Assembly: GCA_023053545.1 (NCBI GenBank)
Contig: JAKZAN010000005.1
Coordinates: forward strand, 11,656,001-11,720,000
Length of the DNA stretch: 64,000 nt
Reading direction: 5' to 3'
DNA from: Lepidurus packardi
Taxonomy: Eukaryota; Arthropoda; Branchiopoda; Notostraca; Triopsidae
Under the pieces are notes generated by a model that worked only from the letters and a program-made list of their open reading frames with translations, ran no database searches and had not been told where the DNA came from. Made by a program: the position numbers and the translations under genes. The number at the start of each line of letters is the position of its first letter. The stretch's first letter is position 1. Positions 36,306 through 49,700 of this stretch are shown here, one piece after another.

Positions 36306-38882
36306 ATGATGCCGCGAGCTCCAAGTCCCGGGAACATTCACACCGACGGACCTGCACAAGGTTTGGGTAGCCGGCCAGCCACGGGTTTAGTGCGACCACA
36401 GGCCCAACCGCCTCCTTCCTACCGGCCTAAGATCGGATTCTCCATCGACTCAATCGTCGGCTTGCCGTCACCGGAAGCCTTAATGGGATCCGGTAGCAAA
36501 GCGTCCGGGATGAGTAGCAACAACAATGAAGCTCATAGTGGGGGTGGTTTCAGTGCCGAGCAAGAATCAGCGCAGCCCACAAATGAAATCAGACATCGGC
36601 CTATTAAACCCACACCGACTCGCCCCGACCGAAAGAGCTCAGTGTCTCCTATCAACGTCCGCCGCCTCTTCCAATCGAACCCCCATGCTCAAAATCCGTC
36701 AAACGGCTCGCCTTCCTCGCAGTTCCAACGCCAAGAGTCGCCTACGTCGGAATCCAACTCTTCAGGCTCACCGAGGTCCAGCACTAGTCCCACTATCGTC
36801 TCCGCATCGCCTTCTGCCTTATTTCGGTTAGGCATGATCCCTACCTCGATGGCCGGTGTCGGTAGTGGTGGCGGTGCCGGTGTCTGGCCCAATCACTTTT
36901 TCAAACAAACCAGCTCGGCTTCCGCAGGATCCCTGACTTCGACGCCAACCGACAGCATGTCGGTCATGTCCAACCATCATTCCGGGCCTGGGTTCCTCGC
37001 TGACCCGCTTGCCGGGATGCGGGCCTCGATGTACAGCAACCATGAAACAGCGCTCCGGTCGGCAGCCGCTGCGGCGGCCGCTGGCTTTCTACCCGGCCTA
37101 ATGCCCATGGGTTTAACGGGCTTGCCTCAGCACATGGTAGGCGCAGGAACTTTATCACCAATGTTTCCCAATTCCGCCGCCAGCGGCTCTCATTTTCCTC
37201 ACAGTTCCAATCCGTTGTATCCGTGGCTCCTGGCCCGACAACAACGATTCTTCCCTCGCTTCCCCGGAGGTATGTAACACTTACCCATACGCCCCTTTCA
37301 AACTCTAAGACAACTTCATATGCTTATGCAAGAACCCTCATGTTTTCTAGGTCCCGATCTACCGGGATTCCTCTTACAACCGTTCCGGAAACCCAAGAGA
37401 ATACGGACAGCCTTTAGTCCTTCTCAACTCCTCAAACTCGAACACGCCTTCGAGAAGAACCACTACGTAGTAGGTGCCGAACGGAAGCAACTGGCCCAAA
37501 CCTTGAACCTCTCCGAAACCCAGGTGAGTTCAAGAGTGTGTCAATACCTTTGACCCCTATCATGCTTAGAACCATCACCACTTCCCGTCAGAAAGTTTTT
37601 TTCGTAACCGTTAGTACAGTTTAATAGACAAGTAGCACAATGAGTGTCCACCTTTCTTCCTCTTGATCTTTTTACAACCCAAAAGAGGACCAAACTGGCG
37701 TCACTACTCACATGATGTAAGGTACTTTTGGTACGTCAGTACTTTGGGAGCTTATGGTTTTCCCACAATCGATTTCATTCCAGTTGGGAAACAAGATGCT
37801 TGATTGCTTAACGCCATCACATCCTTCCATTTGGAAACACTCAAATACACACACAGCACAAATAAAGGCAAAAAGGACAACTACAAAAAAGCCACGGAAC
37901 CCCTGATGCAGCTGCTTTTTCTTCTCCCAAGTCCCCAAAAGTTACATCGCTTTTATCCACCCCGTCCTCTTTTGGTACTTGGCTCTATAACTTCCCTTCA
38001 TTCTGGGGATCTCTATAAACGCTTCTATGATAAAGTACCTCCCGATTGCCCTGTCATCAAAGCATATATCGATGGTTGGAGATGAGGCTTGATACTGCCA
38101 AGACGGATAGTAGCTGATGGATGAAGGTTCCGTGCTCAACATGGCAGTTTCGAGAAAGCAAACCCCGCGTCCATCTCCGAGAATGATGATGACGCAGTAT
38201 AGCAAAACTCCTCTCCCTCCATAATCATTCTCCTTAATCAGCATTACGAGCATAAGTCTCCATAAGAGAAACGAATTTGTAGAACTTCCCTCGGCTTACT
38301 TTTGCACCCTCTGTATCATCATCACCATCATCACCATCCGCGTCTTTCCTTCTTTTCTCTCCTGCTCCCTCCCTCCCCCAAACTTTGAAATCTTTCTGAT
38401 CCGATGTTTCAGTGATATCACGCAACATAACCCATAGAACTTGGTGTTGGTGTTGTTTGTTTTGGGGTGTTGGACAGTTTCACATTCGTTTTAACATGTC
38501 CCTTGGTGACTTTTTGTCGCAGGTCAAAGTTTGGTTCCAAAATCGCCGGACCAAACACAAACGTGTTCAACAAGAAGACGACAATAAAGGCCACAGTCAA
38601 AGCACCAGCGGCAGCGGTGGCGGTGGCGGTGGCGGACCGCATGGTAATGCCTCCCACAAGACCTCCACCAGCAGTTGTCCCACCGAATCGTCGCGGACCA
38701 GCCTTCAGGCCGCAGTCAAAGGGGAATCAATGGAAGAGAGTGACATGTCCGATATTGAATTGGAGGCCGAAGACGAGGACGACCAACTCCTTCCCCACCA
38801 TCACCTCCATCCGCATCATCACTTTAACCACCGCGCAGCGCTACAAGACTACCACGTGTCCTCAGTGGAGGAGTTCCCATAG
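36306..38882 (+). CDS. Emx-class homeobox protein, ems/E5 paralogue 2
   Basis: Three exons, 36306-37269, 37351-37523 and 38523-38882, encode 498 aa. The eh1 motif FSIDSIVG is at 45-52, a poly-Ala tract precedes GFLPGL, and the YPWLL hexapeptide is at 305-309. The homeodomain spans 336-395. It differs from paralogue 1 at only two positions ([11 protein letters not shown] against [11 protein letters not shown]). Both introns occupy the same sites as in paralogue 1, although the second is about 1 kb instead of 88 bp. After the homeodomain come a Gly run, a [14 protein letters not shown] acidic block, a His-rich stretch and VSSVEEFP. It is expected to be a nuclear DNA-binding regulator of head and segment patterning. 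Two ATGs are adjacent at 36306 and 36309; the first was used. Confidence 0.95.
37524..38522 (+). other. Long homeodomain intron of paralogue 2
   Basis: A 999-bp intron (CAG|GTGAGT to TCGCAG|GTC) splits the homeodomain. It holds several short open frames on both strands but nothing recognisable, and it is the natural place to look for intronic enhancers. Confidence 0.85.
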
Positions 38883-39191
38883 TGACACCCACCTCTTCTG
38901 CCCTCTTCAGAGACACATTCTTTTTGAAAAAAACAGCAACTTATCTATTGTCTTCGCTGTGTGTTATACAACATTCCCTCACCTGATTGATTTTGTCCCT
39001 CCAACAAAGAAAAGGTGAGTGTATATACAACGCATGTTTGGTTGCCTCTAACTTGCGGCGTGTTGGTGTGTGCGAGTTGTTCAGACAGTCGACAGTGTTT
39101 GTGTGATAATTCCCAACTATTGATCATTCCCCAAACTACCTTTGATCCCCTTCCCCCCGCCAGATCCTATTTGCCTCAAGGGTTTTGAAGA

Positions 39192-39197
39192 AATAAA
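39192..39197 (+). terminator. Poly(A) signal AATAAA of Emx-class paralogue 2
   Basis: A canonical AATAAA lies about 310 bp after the stop codon in otherwise non-repetitive sequence. It is a plausible end of the 3' UTR. Confidence 0.5.
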
Positions 39198-39199
39198 GC

Positions 39200-42100
39200 T
39201 GTGCTTAAACCCCTTCTGCTTCTATCTCCGCTTCACCAAGTCAGCCAACCAAACCAACCAGACCTACCGCCACCGTCCAATCGAACCTATAAGTTCTCGC
39301 CAATATTTTTGATGGACGAATACATAATGTGAACGGGCGAGAAAATTCCTATTTCTTCTGGTGGCCTTCCTCGTGCCGTTCTGACATCCGGTTAACTTCC
39401 CATAATTGCGTCCTGCCAGGTTTTGGCACGTACTCCATTACGACCGTAAGGGATCCTAGGCAGACCCTATAGGCTTCATAACTTGATAGGCCTGTCAAAC
39501 TGTTGCCCCGAGTACCTGTGGTGCGGTGCGAGATTTTTCTACCTCAACAAGAGATTGTCTACACCACTCTCTCCACTGCTCCACTGTTCCACTCGGTCGA
39601 GGAGCAAGATGCCCAATTTTGATTATGCAGTTTCACTGCAGCTTTGGGATACAGGACCCCTCGCGTACTCTTGTTTGGATGAAATGGTATGAAATGGTAT
39701 GAAATGTTGGAAACCTTTCCTTTCCCCTAAAGGGGACTTGTTAAGCTTCTTCGTCTTCTGATTACCTTATCTTTTACCTATAGGGCATGTTTACAGACTC
39801 CTAATTGACTCGCCTTCCAATAAAACACAAGCACCGAGCTTTTAAAAATAATCGCCCAAATTCGACAAAACATTGCATAACCTAAGCTATAATTGGCGGT
39901 TTAAAACCCACGCAGGCACAAACACACATTAACCAAAAGTAAAAAAAGAACTGGGAAAGAAACGAAAAGACCGACACGCTTCCATTGTGTAATGCCCATG
40001 GAGTGTAGATCGAACGATTACAACCGTCAGTACATAAAAGAATAAACGATCTGTAACGATGACGTTGGTTGAGGCATTTTGGCACCGTTTCTTTTGCATT
40101 CGCAAACCATTTACCAGGTTAATTTTCAACCGTAGCTTTAAACAACTGCCCCGAACGCTGTTGGGAGCATTCCAACGATTGTTCGTAAGCAGATCCCTAT
40201 CTTTGTGTATCCTTACCAAAAGTCATATAACCTTAACCACAGGGAGTTTGTCACGAAAGTGTCCATCAAGAGTTGGGCCGAACCCCCTCTGTTTAAGGTT
40301 CTATACAGTTGGAGCTATTAATCCCAATTATGCTCCAACAAAGTATATGGAAATGAGGCCTTATGAAGGTGGGGAGGGTGATGGGGCTTGATGTACAGTA
40401 CACACGTCAACCTCGCGTAAATCCTTAAGCTCGAACTTAACAACCGCTCGGGTTCTTATCTGTCTTTCTCATCCTCGCTTTCCTCAGTCTCTGGTGATGA
40501 TACGTGATGTGATGATCTGCCGCAAGTACAGATAGGTAGAATGTTAGAGGTTTTGGACGTCACGCGAGATGTTTCGTTGTTACGCTCCTTTGCACCGCAA
40601 TGCCCCTAATTTTCCTCTCACTTGGCGTTGGCAATCTTGTAGAGCTGGAAGGGACTCTTACCTCCAAAGCAAAAGGTAAAAGCGCTTGGGAGAAGCAAAT
40701 AGAAGGCAAATAAGATCCCAAAGATACATATCCAACAGATCCTAACAGATTCTTCTCACTCTACTCCTCTCGACTCAACTGGTTCGACGGTCTAAGCTAT
40801 TCCGAAGTTCGTCTGATGGAGGCTATTGAAGGCTTCAGTTTCAAAGCATGATGGGAACGGTAATTAGATAATGACACGGCGGTTGGACCCTTGATGGTAT
40901 CGGCATGTTGCAACTAAACGATACCCACAACCTAAAAGTGGCCCCGTTTCGCCCTATTATGTGCGTAGGGGCTTAAATGCTTTCAACAGCGCATGAAAAA
41001 GTGCGATGACGCCTTTTCACCCTACCTACCCCCACTCCTACCCTTTAGCCAATGCAACGGACCGAATCTGACCGGACCCAAACGGATCGCATGATGATCC
41101 GGACGAATTTCGTGATATCGGAAGTTTGGAATCAAAGAAATCACCAAATCAGCCTGAATCCTTAAACTGAGGGAACGTAGGACTGTACTGGAACGAACTG
41201 AATGGGTTTACATCGTTTCTTGCGCTTTGTCCGGGTATCAGCTGTTGTATTGCGGTATTGCCTTACGGTCTTCTTCCTTGCGGAAGGATCATCTGCTGCG
41301 CTGCGGAAAAACGCTAGGTACACAATGCGGAGACAGGCACAAGGTTTTTAGATTTATCGGTGCATTATTCGTTTAATGAAGGGTATTAAGGTTTCAGCAA
41401 AGGCACAAGGGCCTTTGTTTCTTTTCAAAAGGGACGGTTAGAAAACATCCCGTCCCGTGTTGCCTAGAGCGGGTTTGGGAGCAGAGCAAAAGCGGCGTTG
41501 TGGGTTGTGGATATTTCCCCGCGAGTCGCATTACCACCTCCCCCCCCCCCACTTTTTTCGGAATGGGCAAAACTGTATATTGAGGCAAATTAAGGGGTGC
41601 TGAAAACTCAAAAAGCCAAAGGTTTTTCCTTAAGCAAAGCCAGACACCGCTAGTTAAAGGGGTGTGGATCAGCCCCAAATTATACGCTAATCACAAGTTC
41701 CAAAAGGATTCCAAAAGGTATCCTTATGGTAGTCTGGATACGCTCTTGAGTATACATTCTACACCACTTAAAGATACACTGACTTTGTGTAGAACTCTTT
41801 TAAAAGATGCTTAAACCATACACTAATCTATTTATATGACCAAACTGCAATTACTTCAAATTGTACTTTCAAAAGTACTTTCAAAAAGCGACTTTTTCAA
41901 CATTCCCTATGACTAACAGTGTTACTTAGTTACAGTGTACTTAGTACAGTATAATTGTAAACAGATCTAATATATAAGCAAAAAACTAGATGCAATACTG
42001 CGATAAATTTACTATAAATGACTAAATTTAACTATTTATTTGACTACATTTCATTGTTAACAAAACATGTTGCATTTGTCGCAGCATCCAAGGACTTTTT

Positions 42101-42320
42101 AGTTAGTCTACAGTTTCCTTATGGAGTTTTTGGACGCTTGTTTGTAAGAGCAAGGGAATCTGATTCACACTGAAGATTCACTGTTGAAGTGCACGCACGT
42201 TTGTTGACGCAACACTGAAACTTACCATAGCGAACCAATACGAAGCGTTTCCAATTAACAATGAAACTTTTTGAGTACAGCCAAGCTTGTTCCGAGGACA
42301 AAACAAGGAAAACTCTACTG
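39200..42320. other. Intergenic DNA downstream of paralogue 2
   Basis: No gene recognised. Short open frames are scattered on both strands. TTCACTGTTGAAG (42178) followed by CGCAACACTGAAAC belongs to the dispersed core family. Confidence 0.4.
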
Positions 42321-42985
42321 CAATAACACATAAGTAAGACTTTACGTGAAACTATCATAGTACAATACTAGTACTAACTAAACTAAACTGACCTTCACTA
42401 GAACGTAGTAATGAAAATTCGCAGCATGTTACATTCAAAAACTCCAAACCGCAATCTTAGCATAAATCCTGAATTAACTCCAATATTCTAACTTAAGCTT
42501 AATACTCTGTTTAAAGCATTTCAAATTCCGATTAACACATAACTCAGACTTTACTCACTCAGACTTAACTCAGCCTTAACTCAGAGCAATAACACATAAC
42601 TCAGACTTTACGTGAAACTATCATAGTACAATACTAGTACTAACTAAACTAAACTGACTTTCACTAGACTGCAAGATTTCTCTAAGTAGAAGCTGCTTCA
42701 ATATGAACGCAGTAATGAAAATTCGCCGTTAACATTCGTAGCATGTTAACTTCAAAAACTCCAAATCGCAATCTTAGCATAAATCCCCAATAAACTCCAA
42801 TATTCTAACTTGAGCTTAATACTCTGTTTAAAGCCTTTCAAATTCCGAACATCTCAGTGAACTATACCAAGTTTAAGTTACGGTTGGTTAACAATGTGTA
42901 AAGATTCTAATTTCTGGTTAATAATATACTTAGAGCCTTTCAAATTGCGAACATCTCAGTGAAATATATCCAGTTTAAGTGATGC
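42321..42985. repeat. Compound duplication, about 266-bp offset
   Basis: Copy 1 (42321-42530) and copy 2 (42587-42846) share AATAACACATAA, TTTACGTGAAACTATCATAG and GCATAAATCC in order. Copy 2 has an extra segment of about 45 bp near 42668. A smaller repeat (CCTTTCAAATT, GCGAACATCTCAGTGAA) follows at 42834 and 42932. Confidence 0.9.
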
Positions 42986-44720
42986 TTACCACACTGAAAG
43001 TGTATTAACCAAAGTATACAGGGAAAGAGGTAAAGTACCGAGTGTGCTATTCCTGTGTTATTTTACTCCCCAATACTGAAACGCAACTATTTAATTGAAT
43101 CTAATTTAGTTTGTATTTAAAAGATGATTCATGTCTTCAAGTATCCCAAGCAGGTCGAATTACTCGTACGTGTTCTGTACAAAACAGTGTTCACCTTCCT
43201 TCTCACTGAACTTTTTCCTTATGTGCTTTAGGTTCTTTATGTTTTGGGTGCAAGTTTTAGTTTGTTCGAACCAGTCTCCAATTGTCTAAATACTTGCTCT
43301 AAAGGAACCTAAAGGAAAACCGAAAGGATACCTACATTGTGTTCAAACCTATTTAAAGAAATAGTTTCCAAGGCAAAAGAGATTTGGGCAGATGTATCTT
43401 TGCAATTGAGGAAAACAGTTCCCAAATTGTAAAATTTGTTTCACTTCTTTTAATTCCGTTTGCAACAAATGGTTGGTAAAAGTGCTCAAACCAACAAAAG
43501 GCTTTTTTTGTGTGTCAAGGAGGAAAAAACTATTAAAAACCGTCCCTTTCAATCCTTTACTCGAACTATCTGCAAATTCTCCTCTATAATTAGTCTGAAA
43601 TAGGTTGTTTTTTCCTGGTGTTCCTGGTGTTCCTGGTATTCCTGGTGCGCATGTCTGTGTGCGTAAGAAAACATTCCCAATTGCGCAGCAGAAACAGGTG
43701 CGAAACGTAATCTATTTGAGTTACACCGTCCGTTAATCCTCTTAGAATGAATAGAGCTATTAAATAACACGTGGAAAATAGAGCATCGTACCTAAGTTCC
43801 TATACAGTCCACTTAGCCCCAATTACACGCCAAGGGAAATGGAAATGGTTCGTTCATAACATGTCGAAAACAGCCGCTGATTTCCATTCCGATTGTTATG
43901 AACAAACTTTAGCTTGAACACCTTCAATACATCACCCTCCCCCTTTCAACCTTTCAACGTAACAGTACAGTAGGGGCAATACACGAAAAAATCTCCCCAT
44001 CGTGCAAGTGCCCTAATGAAACACGCGTAAACTGTCTGAAAAGCAGATGGAAGACCATAATTGTACACACATTAACTTATTTTCCGGTTTCCAGTACGTA
44101 ATAGGCTTCGTATAGCTTTGTATCTAACAAGAGTAGCCAACTATTCATAATCTCATTCCCCTTCCATCCCCCTCTTGCATACCAACACCACATTCATACT
44201 CTGACAAGAATTTGAAACTACCAAAAAATAATTTCAGTAAAAAAAATGAAATATGGGGGAGATAATAAATACACGTTAGACACAGGAAGGGAAAAGGAGA
44301 CGCGGGAATTGATAGTGATAATAACCCATTGATTATCCCTCATTAAAGCGTCATTTCCGGCCTCTCTGTTTTGTCGGAGCAGAAGAGGACGCTCGACACA
44401 TAGAGAGAGCCAAATGAAGTGTGCTAAATGAAGCAGGAATGAAAAAAAAAGATAACAATGAAGTTTACAGTGGCTTTAGCGTATGGGTTTGACACACTAC
44501 TTAGAGCAGAGAAAGCCGAAAGACTCCAGACTGTAGAACGCTAGCATCTGTTTTAATTTTCATGATGAGTTGAGTCCTTTATCCGTCGATTGGCTTGTGT
44601 ATCATTTGGAGCCGTTTTGTGTACCAGGGTGCTAATCATTTGGAGCCTTTTTCTTGAGAATGGTTACCATTAGAAGCTTTGGAACGAGGAGGGTTAGAAT
44701 TCTTCCCAACCCGAATTCTT
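42986..44720. other. Intergenic DNA
   Basis: No gene recognised. A CCTGGTGTT 9-bp repeat is at about 43615-43648. Confidence 0.35.
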
Positions 44721-44724
44721 CGAT

Positions 44725-44900
44725 TAGAATTTTATCGATTAGAATCGAATTTTTTCGATTAGGATTAGAATTCTTCCAAACCAAGGGAGAATGCAGATGA
44801 AGCAATGATGAGGAAAGTTTGTTCTAGATTATAGAATTCTTCCAAACCAAGGGAGAGTGTAGATGAAGCAATGATGAGGAAAGTTTGTTCTGGATTCTTC
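44725..44900. repeat. CGATTAGAAT repeats and 66-bp tandem duplication
   Basis: CGATTAGAAT-type units (44719-44766) lead into two 66-bp copies starting AGAATTCTTCCAAACCAAGG at 44767 and 44833. Confidence 0.9.
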
Positions 44901-47900
44901 CAAACTCGCTCGGCGTCACTGTGCACCGCGCAAGCGTCACTTGGATTCGGCTCCACTCATCGCGGATGGAAACGGTCCCCCAACGAGATTCATTACTTTA
45001 AAGGCCAGCAAGGAAGTAACAGCTGGAAACGATTACGACTTTAATGACGGGCCTTTACATTTGGGGAAACAATGCTGGCTCGCAGATCTTCCAAACCCAA
45101 CAAACAAAAAAAAGAAAGAAAGAAATGAAAATTGGTAGTACGGTGGCTACCCTGGTTTGATAGAGCTATACTTTGGGGGCAAATTGTGTCTTCAATGGAA
45201 TTAAGTACAGGCCAATGATAAACGGACAAGAGAGAACTACAGCTACAAATAACTGTAGATAAAGTGAAAGAAAGAAAAATTTATAAGCCTTAATGCCTCT
45301 TCCTAACCCAAATTGGTGTACTCAACGTATTAGGCTGTCTTTGAAGGTAGCTATGCTTACGTCATCTGGCTGGTCGTTTCGGAAAGTATCAGCTGGCTTT
45401 AGACGAGTGTGATTGCTTATTAAAAAAAAAACCTGGCACGCTTTATAGCTGTAAAACTGTATGCGAAGGTAAAAGGCAGTATTAAAAAAATGTAATAAAA
45501 AAAGTGAAAAATTGAAACCTTAGGGATGCAGTTGTTAGCATGTTTAGCCGAGTTTAGGGTCGGGAAAAGTGACTAGCCAACTCGCTGGGCACGTTGGTGG
45601 CAAAAAACGGTTTTTGTATTGCGGGGGTGGCAACTCTAGAGACGAGGTACCCACTTATGACTATTTGGAAGAGCAATCACCTTGCTTTGCATTTTCGGAA
45701 ATGAGCCGTGTACGCCAAACAATATGTGCGGCACGTGTCGGCGATTAATGCCCATCATTTTGGTATAATTATTATGAACAGACACGGAATTATAAAAGCT
45801 TCAACGTTAGGAGAAACGTATGTTCTCTCGGGTTCCTTCTGCTTCTCGTGTTATCGCTGTATTCCTTGCATTGACACAAATGTGCAGTACGCTCGGTTTA
45901 TCATTCCCAGTGACCCTAAAGCGGATACATCCTAAACTATAGGGTCTACAGCGTTTTCCTTTTTCCTCCTCATGTGGTTGCATTACGCATTCACCTCAAT
46001 TCATCTCGATTCATTAGCACGCAATCTTCTAGATTCCAAAGTACGCATTCCTGTAAGCGCTCAACCCTGAATCCAAAGTATAAGTATGATGAGCCGGATA
46101 TTTGGGCCAAGTAGGTCTATTAAGGAGAAGCAGATGCCAAATTGGCTTCTCGAAACAAATGTATTAAAAAAACCCCTCAAAATGGTGGCAGGAGAACCAG
46201 ATCAACCTCTCAGGCTGACGAGAAGTACTGTACAGTAATGCACTGCACTGTATTGCCCCGCGACCAACCAGCACCAGCACCACGGTAGAAGCGATGTGTT
46301 CGAACGTTCTCAGCCGCATTCAAGTCCAAAGAGATTGGGAGATCCAAAGAGATCCAAAGAGATCCCAAGAGCAAGGCGAACTTTTTGAACGTGGAATACG
46401 AAATAAATGAAACGAGAAGAGAAGAAGCGAAGAAACCGTGTGGCATTTTGACGTTTGATGAATTTATTCCCCAGCTCATATTTTATTCATCTGTTTTTGC
46501 GGTGGGGGGATGAAGAACGAAGGGGCTTTTTCCTCACTCCACACCTCTTATTTTTACAACCTGCCGAGATCGGAACAATAAGTGCCTTTTTTTGAGTTGC
46601 TCTCTCCCTCAAACTTTTCGTGATTGCCTCGAATTTGTTATACCTACAGGTCCGAACAACTTTTCGACACTCAAATCAATGCACGGGCATGTTCCTTTTA
46701 CCCAGACTCCCTTTTATGTTCTATCTTTGAATGAAAGGGAATTTCAAATCTAGAAAAAACCTGTCTTAATGTGCGCTAGGAATAACCACACGCATCGTCT
46801 CTCAAATTTTAAAAAAATGCCTCATCTATAAATATAATATTCCCAAACTTGGCTTCAGACGTGTATAGTTAGCAGTTCGCAGAATAACACGTGGAAATAG
46901 ATGTGGAAACGAAAAAAAGAGCGCAGGGTTACCAACTACACTGTTCTAGCCACTACCAACTGTAGTGGCAGTGAAGAGTGCGACCAACCACGTTCGGTTT
47001 TTCATGACGCCATGGCGAATCTACAGGGGTGCCCCCACTGCCACCGCTGATGAATGGCAACGTCAGGCTGAGAGACCCGAATTACCAGCCGTTCTGATGC
47101 CACTGATAACACAACACAATTTTCTGTCCAAACCTGGACCCCAGCATCAAACATTACGGAAAAGGGAAGAAACTCGAACTAAAATGGAAGCCCCGCATTG
47201 CAAATGGTATCTCCTCTTGGGATACAACCTGAAATTAAAAAAAAAAGAAAAAAATCTGGTTGCAAGTTGCAATTTAAACCACCATGAGACCACCATGAGG
47301 CCAACTACTGCCTCTCGCATTCCTTCCTTATTTAAAAAAAATATAAATAAAAGATTCTAGGTTATCAGTAAAGTCCCATAATACCGGGAGCACTACATCT
47401 TCTTCCGAAACGTCCCCACAAAAGGAAAGAGGCCGAGTCAACAGTTTACCGTGAACATGATGATGGTTACGAAGTTGCACTGGGACGGTTGAATCGGTTG
47501 AAACGGGTGCATCCATAAGGAGCAGTACCTGCCAGGTACACTTCAGTACGTAGATAGAAGTCAACGTCAGTTCAGAGTCATGACTGGGGACGGGAACTTA
47601 GTTCAGCGAGTTTGAAACAGTTGGAGCAAAAAGTGGGAGAAGAAGAAGACAAGAGAGATGAACGCAAGACGCGGGTTACCCCTAAAAGAGAGATAAGTGG
47701 GTTATTGAGGTCCAACTGTCCCTCGGCGTGACAGTTGAGACGGTATCAAGGTTCCCTTTAGTCAACCCTCCTTGACAAACCTTCTATTAAGGGTCCGTAG
47801 CCCGTAGCTCGTAACTACACAACCCCTTAACCACTCTCGTCTCACTCTCTCTCTCGCTGGCCTTTTTGCCTTGGGAAAACGAAACGAAAACGACTACAAC

Positions 47901-48245
47901 GTCGTATATAACACCATTGCCAGTCCGCATAACTTAACTACGCCCATCAGCATCCAACTAGTGTCAGACACAAAGAAACACACCTAATGTGACACCTTGT
48001 TGCCCACAGAATTCCTTTCCTGGGCTACTTCTTCCCAGCTCGCAGCAGTCCAAAACAAACCGCTTCTCCCATGGACCCAAAAAGCTTGATTTTCAAGTTT
48101 GACCATTTCAATCTCATTGCAATCCTATAACCACCCTAATCTCACGGTTAGCTCAGTTACCCGAACCAATGTTCCCGAATGTGTCTATCGACCTTTTGGC
48201 ACGATATTTAGTTATTTACTTCAAGTATTGGTCTAACTTTTAATT
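44901..48245. other. Intergenic DNA
   Basis: No convincing gene. A 131-residue open frame at 46965-47360 ends in low-complexity Lys-rich sequence and shows no domain. No RNA gene seen. Confidence 0.35.
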
Positions 48246-48248
48246 ACT

Positions 48249-48488
48249 TTAAACTAGAATAACCGATCGAATCAATTTAAACTAGAATAACCGGTCGAAT
48301 CAATTTAAACTAGATTAACCGATCGAATCAATTTAAACTAGAATAACCGATCGAATCCATTTAAACTAGAATAACCGATCGAATCCATTTAAACTAGAAT
48401 AACCGAAACAATTTAAACTAGATTAACCGATCGAATCCATTTAAACTAGAATAACCGATCGAATCAACTTAAACTAGAATAACCGACT
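48249..48488. repeat. 28-bp minisatellite, about nine copies
   Basis: The unit is TTTAAACTAGAATAACCGAT followed by CGAATCMA. Nine units were counted; the sixth lacks 4 bp and the last is truncated. Copies differ by single bases (AGAATA/AGATTA, ATCAA/ATCCA). Confidence 0.95.
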
Positions 48489-49290
48489 GTTAGATGGGAT
48501 TAGGAGATTAGTAGTACTTTAGAGAGTAAGTAGGGAGAGCAAGAAGAGGTGCGGAAGATGATACTTTTGAAAGATGGTCGTTAAGGAACGTAATCCTTAG
48601 TTGTTCCTTTTCATGGCTGTCATTCTTTTTTTCGTTCCTTTTGGGTAAAGGGGGCTATTATAGAGACAATCAAAGCAGACACAGACCCAAGTGAGTATTA
48701 TACCCCAAAGTTTACCTAAGAGAAAAGGGGGGGTTGTGGGTTGATTCCATATTGGCCTTAATAACAAACAAGAGCTTGAGCCCAAGTCCAAGTAACGACC
48801 CACAACGTTTTCATCCCCTTTTTTCCAATGAATATAATATATACGTAAAAGCCCCACAATGCAGGTTGTAATTTGCCTACGAAATGAGAGGTGCGGTTTA
48901 GAGGGAACCAGCGGGCGGCGTGTTCATATTTCTCACGTCATTGAGAGCTAGTAAAAGAATTAAAAAAAAAAAAAATAATAACCCGCCGTAAAATGATCCA
49001 TGTAAAACATTTCAACATGCCCTTCCCATTCTTTCTACCAACTGTACCCTTTATAACTCTAGGTTCTAATGTGTTTTTGTTTCTCTTTCTTTGAGTTTTA
49101 CAAGCGTAATCTGGAACAAAATACGGTCATTAAACGACTTTACTCTTCAACGTACTTTAAATGATCCTTCAACAAACTTCTCGCACTATCTGCTAGTCCA
49201 ACCAGAAGAGCACACCTCACTGTCTAGAAACCCGACTCCAATCACTCTCAACACCCACCATTTACAGTACATTAGTCCTATTCCAAGCAT
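48489..49290. other. Intergenic DNA
   Basis: Nothing recognised other than an A run near 48961. Confidence 0.35.
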
Positions 49291-49700
49291 CTGCCGAAGG
49301 AACTCTGCCAATAATGAAAAATGCTATGCTAGGCGGCCGAAATGACTCTGCAAACAATGAAAATTACACGTTGACTCTTTGTCGAGAAAGCCAACTCAAA
49401 TCCCTCTCAACCACCACCAGTTACAGTACATTAGTGCTATTCCAAGGATCTGCCGAAGGAACTCTGCCAATAATGAAAAATGCTATGCTAGGCGGCCGAA
49501 ATGACTCTGCAAACAATGAAAATTACACGTTGACTTTTTGTCGAGAAAGCCAACTCAAATCACTCTCAACCACCACCAGTTACAGTACATTAGTGCTATT
49601 CCAAGGATCTGCCGAAGGAACTCTGCCAATAATGAAAAATGTTATGCTAGGCGGCCGAAATGACTCTGCAAACAATGAAAATTACACGTTGAACTCTTTG
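49255..49700. repeat. 159-bp tandem repeat, three copies, open in one frame
   Basis: Units start at about 49314, 49473 and 49632 and share GCTAGGCGGCCGAAATGACT and TGCAAACAATGAAAATTACA. A degenerate fourth copy precedes them. The period is 53 codons, so one plus-strand frame (49314-49742, 142 aa) stays open and encodes a repeated MLGGRNDSANNENYTL peptide. This is probably incidental. Confidence 0.93.

Noticed and set aside
46965-47360. 131-aa open frame on the plus strand
   Set aside because: Composition drifts into low-complexity Lys-rich sequence and no motif is recognisable.
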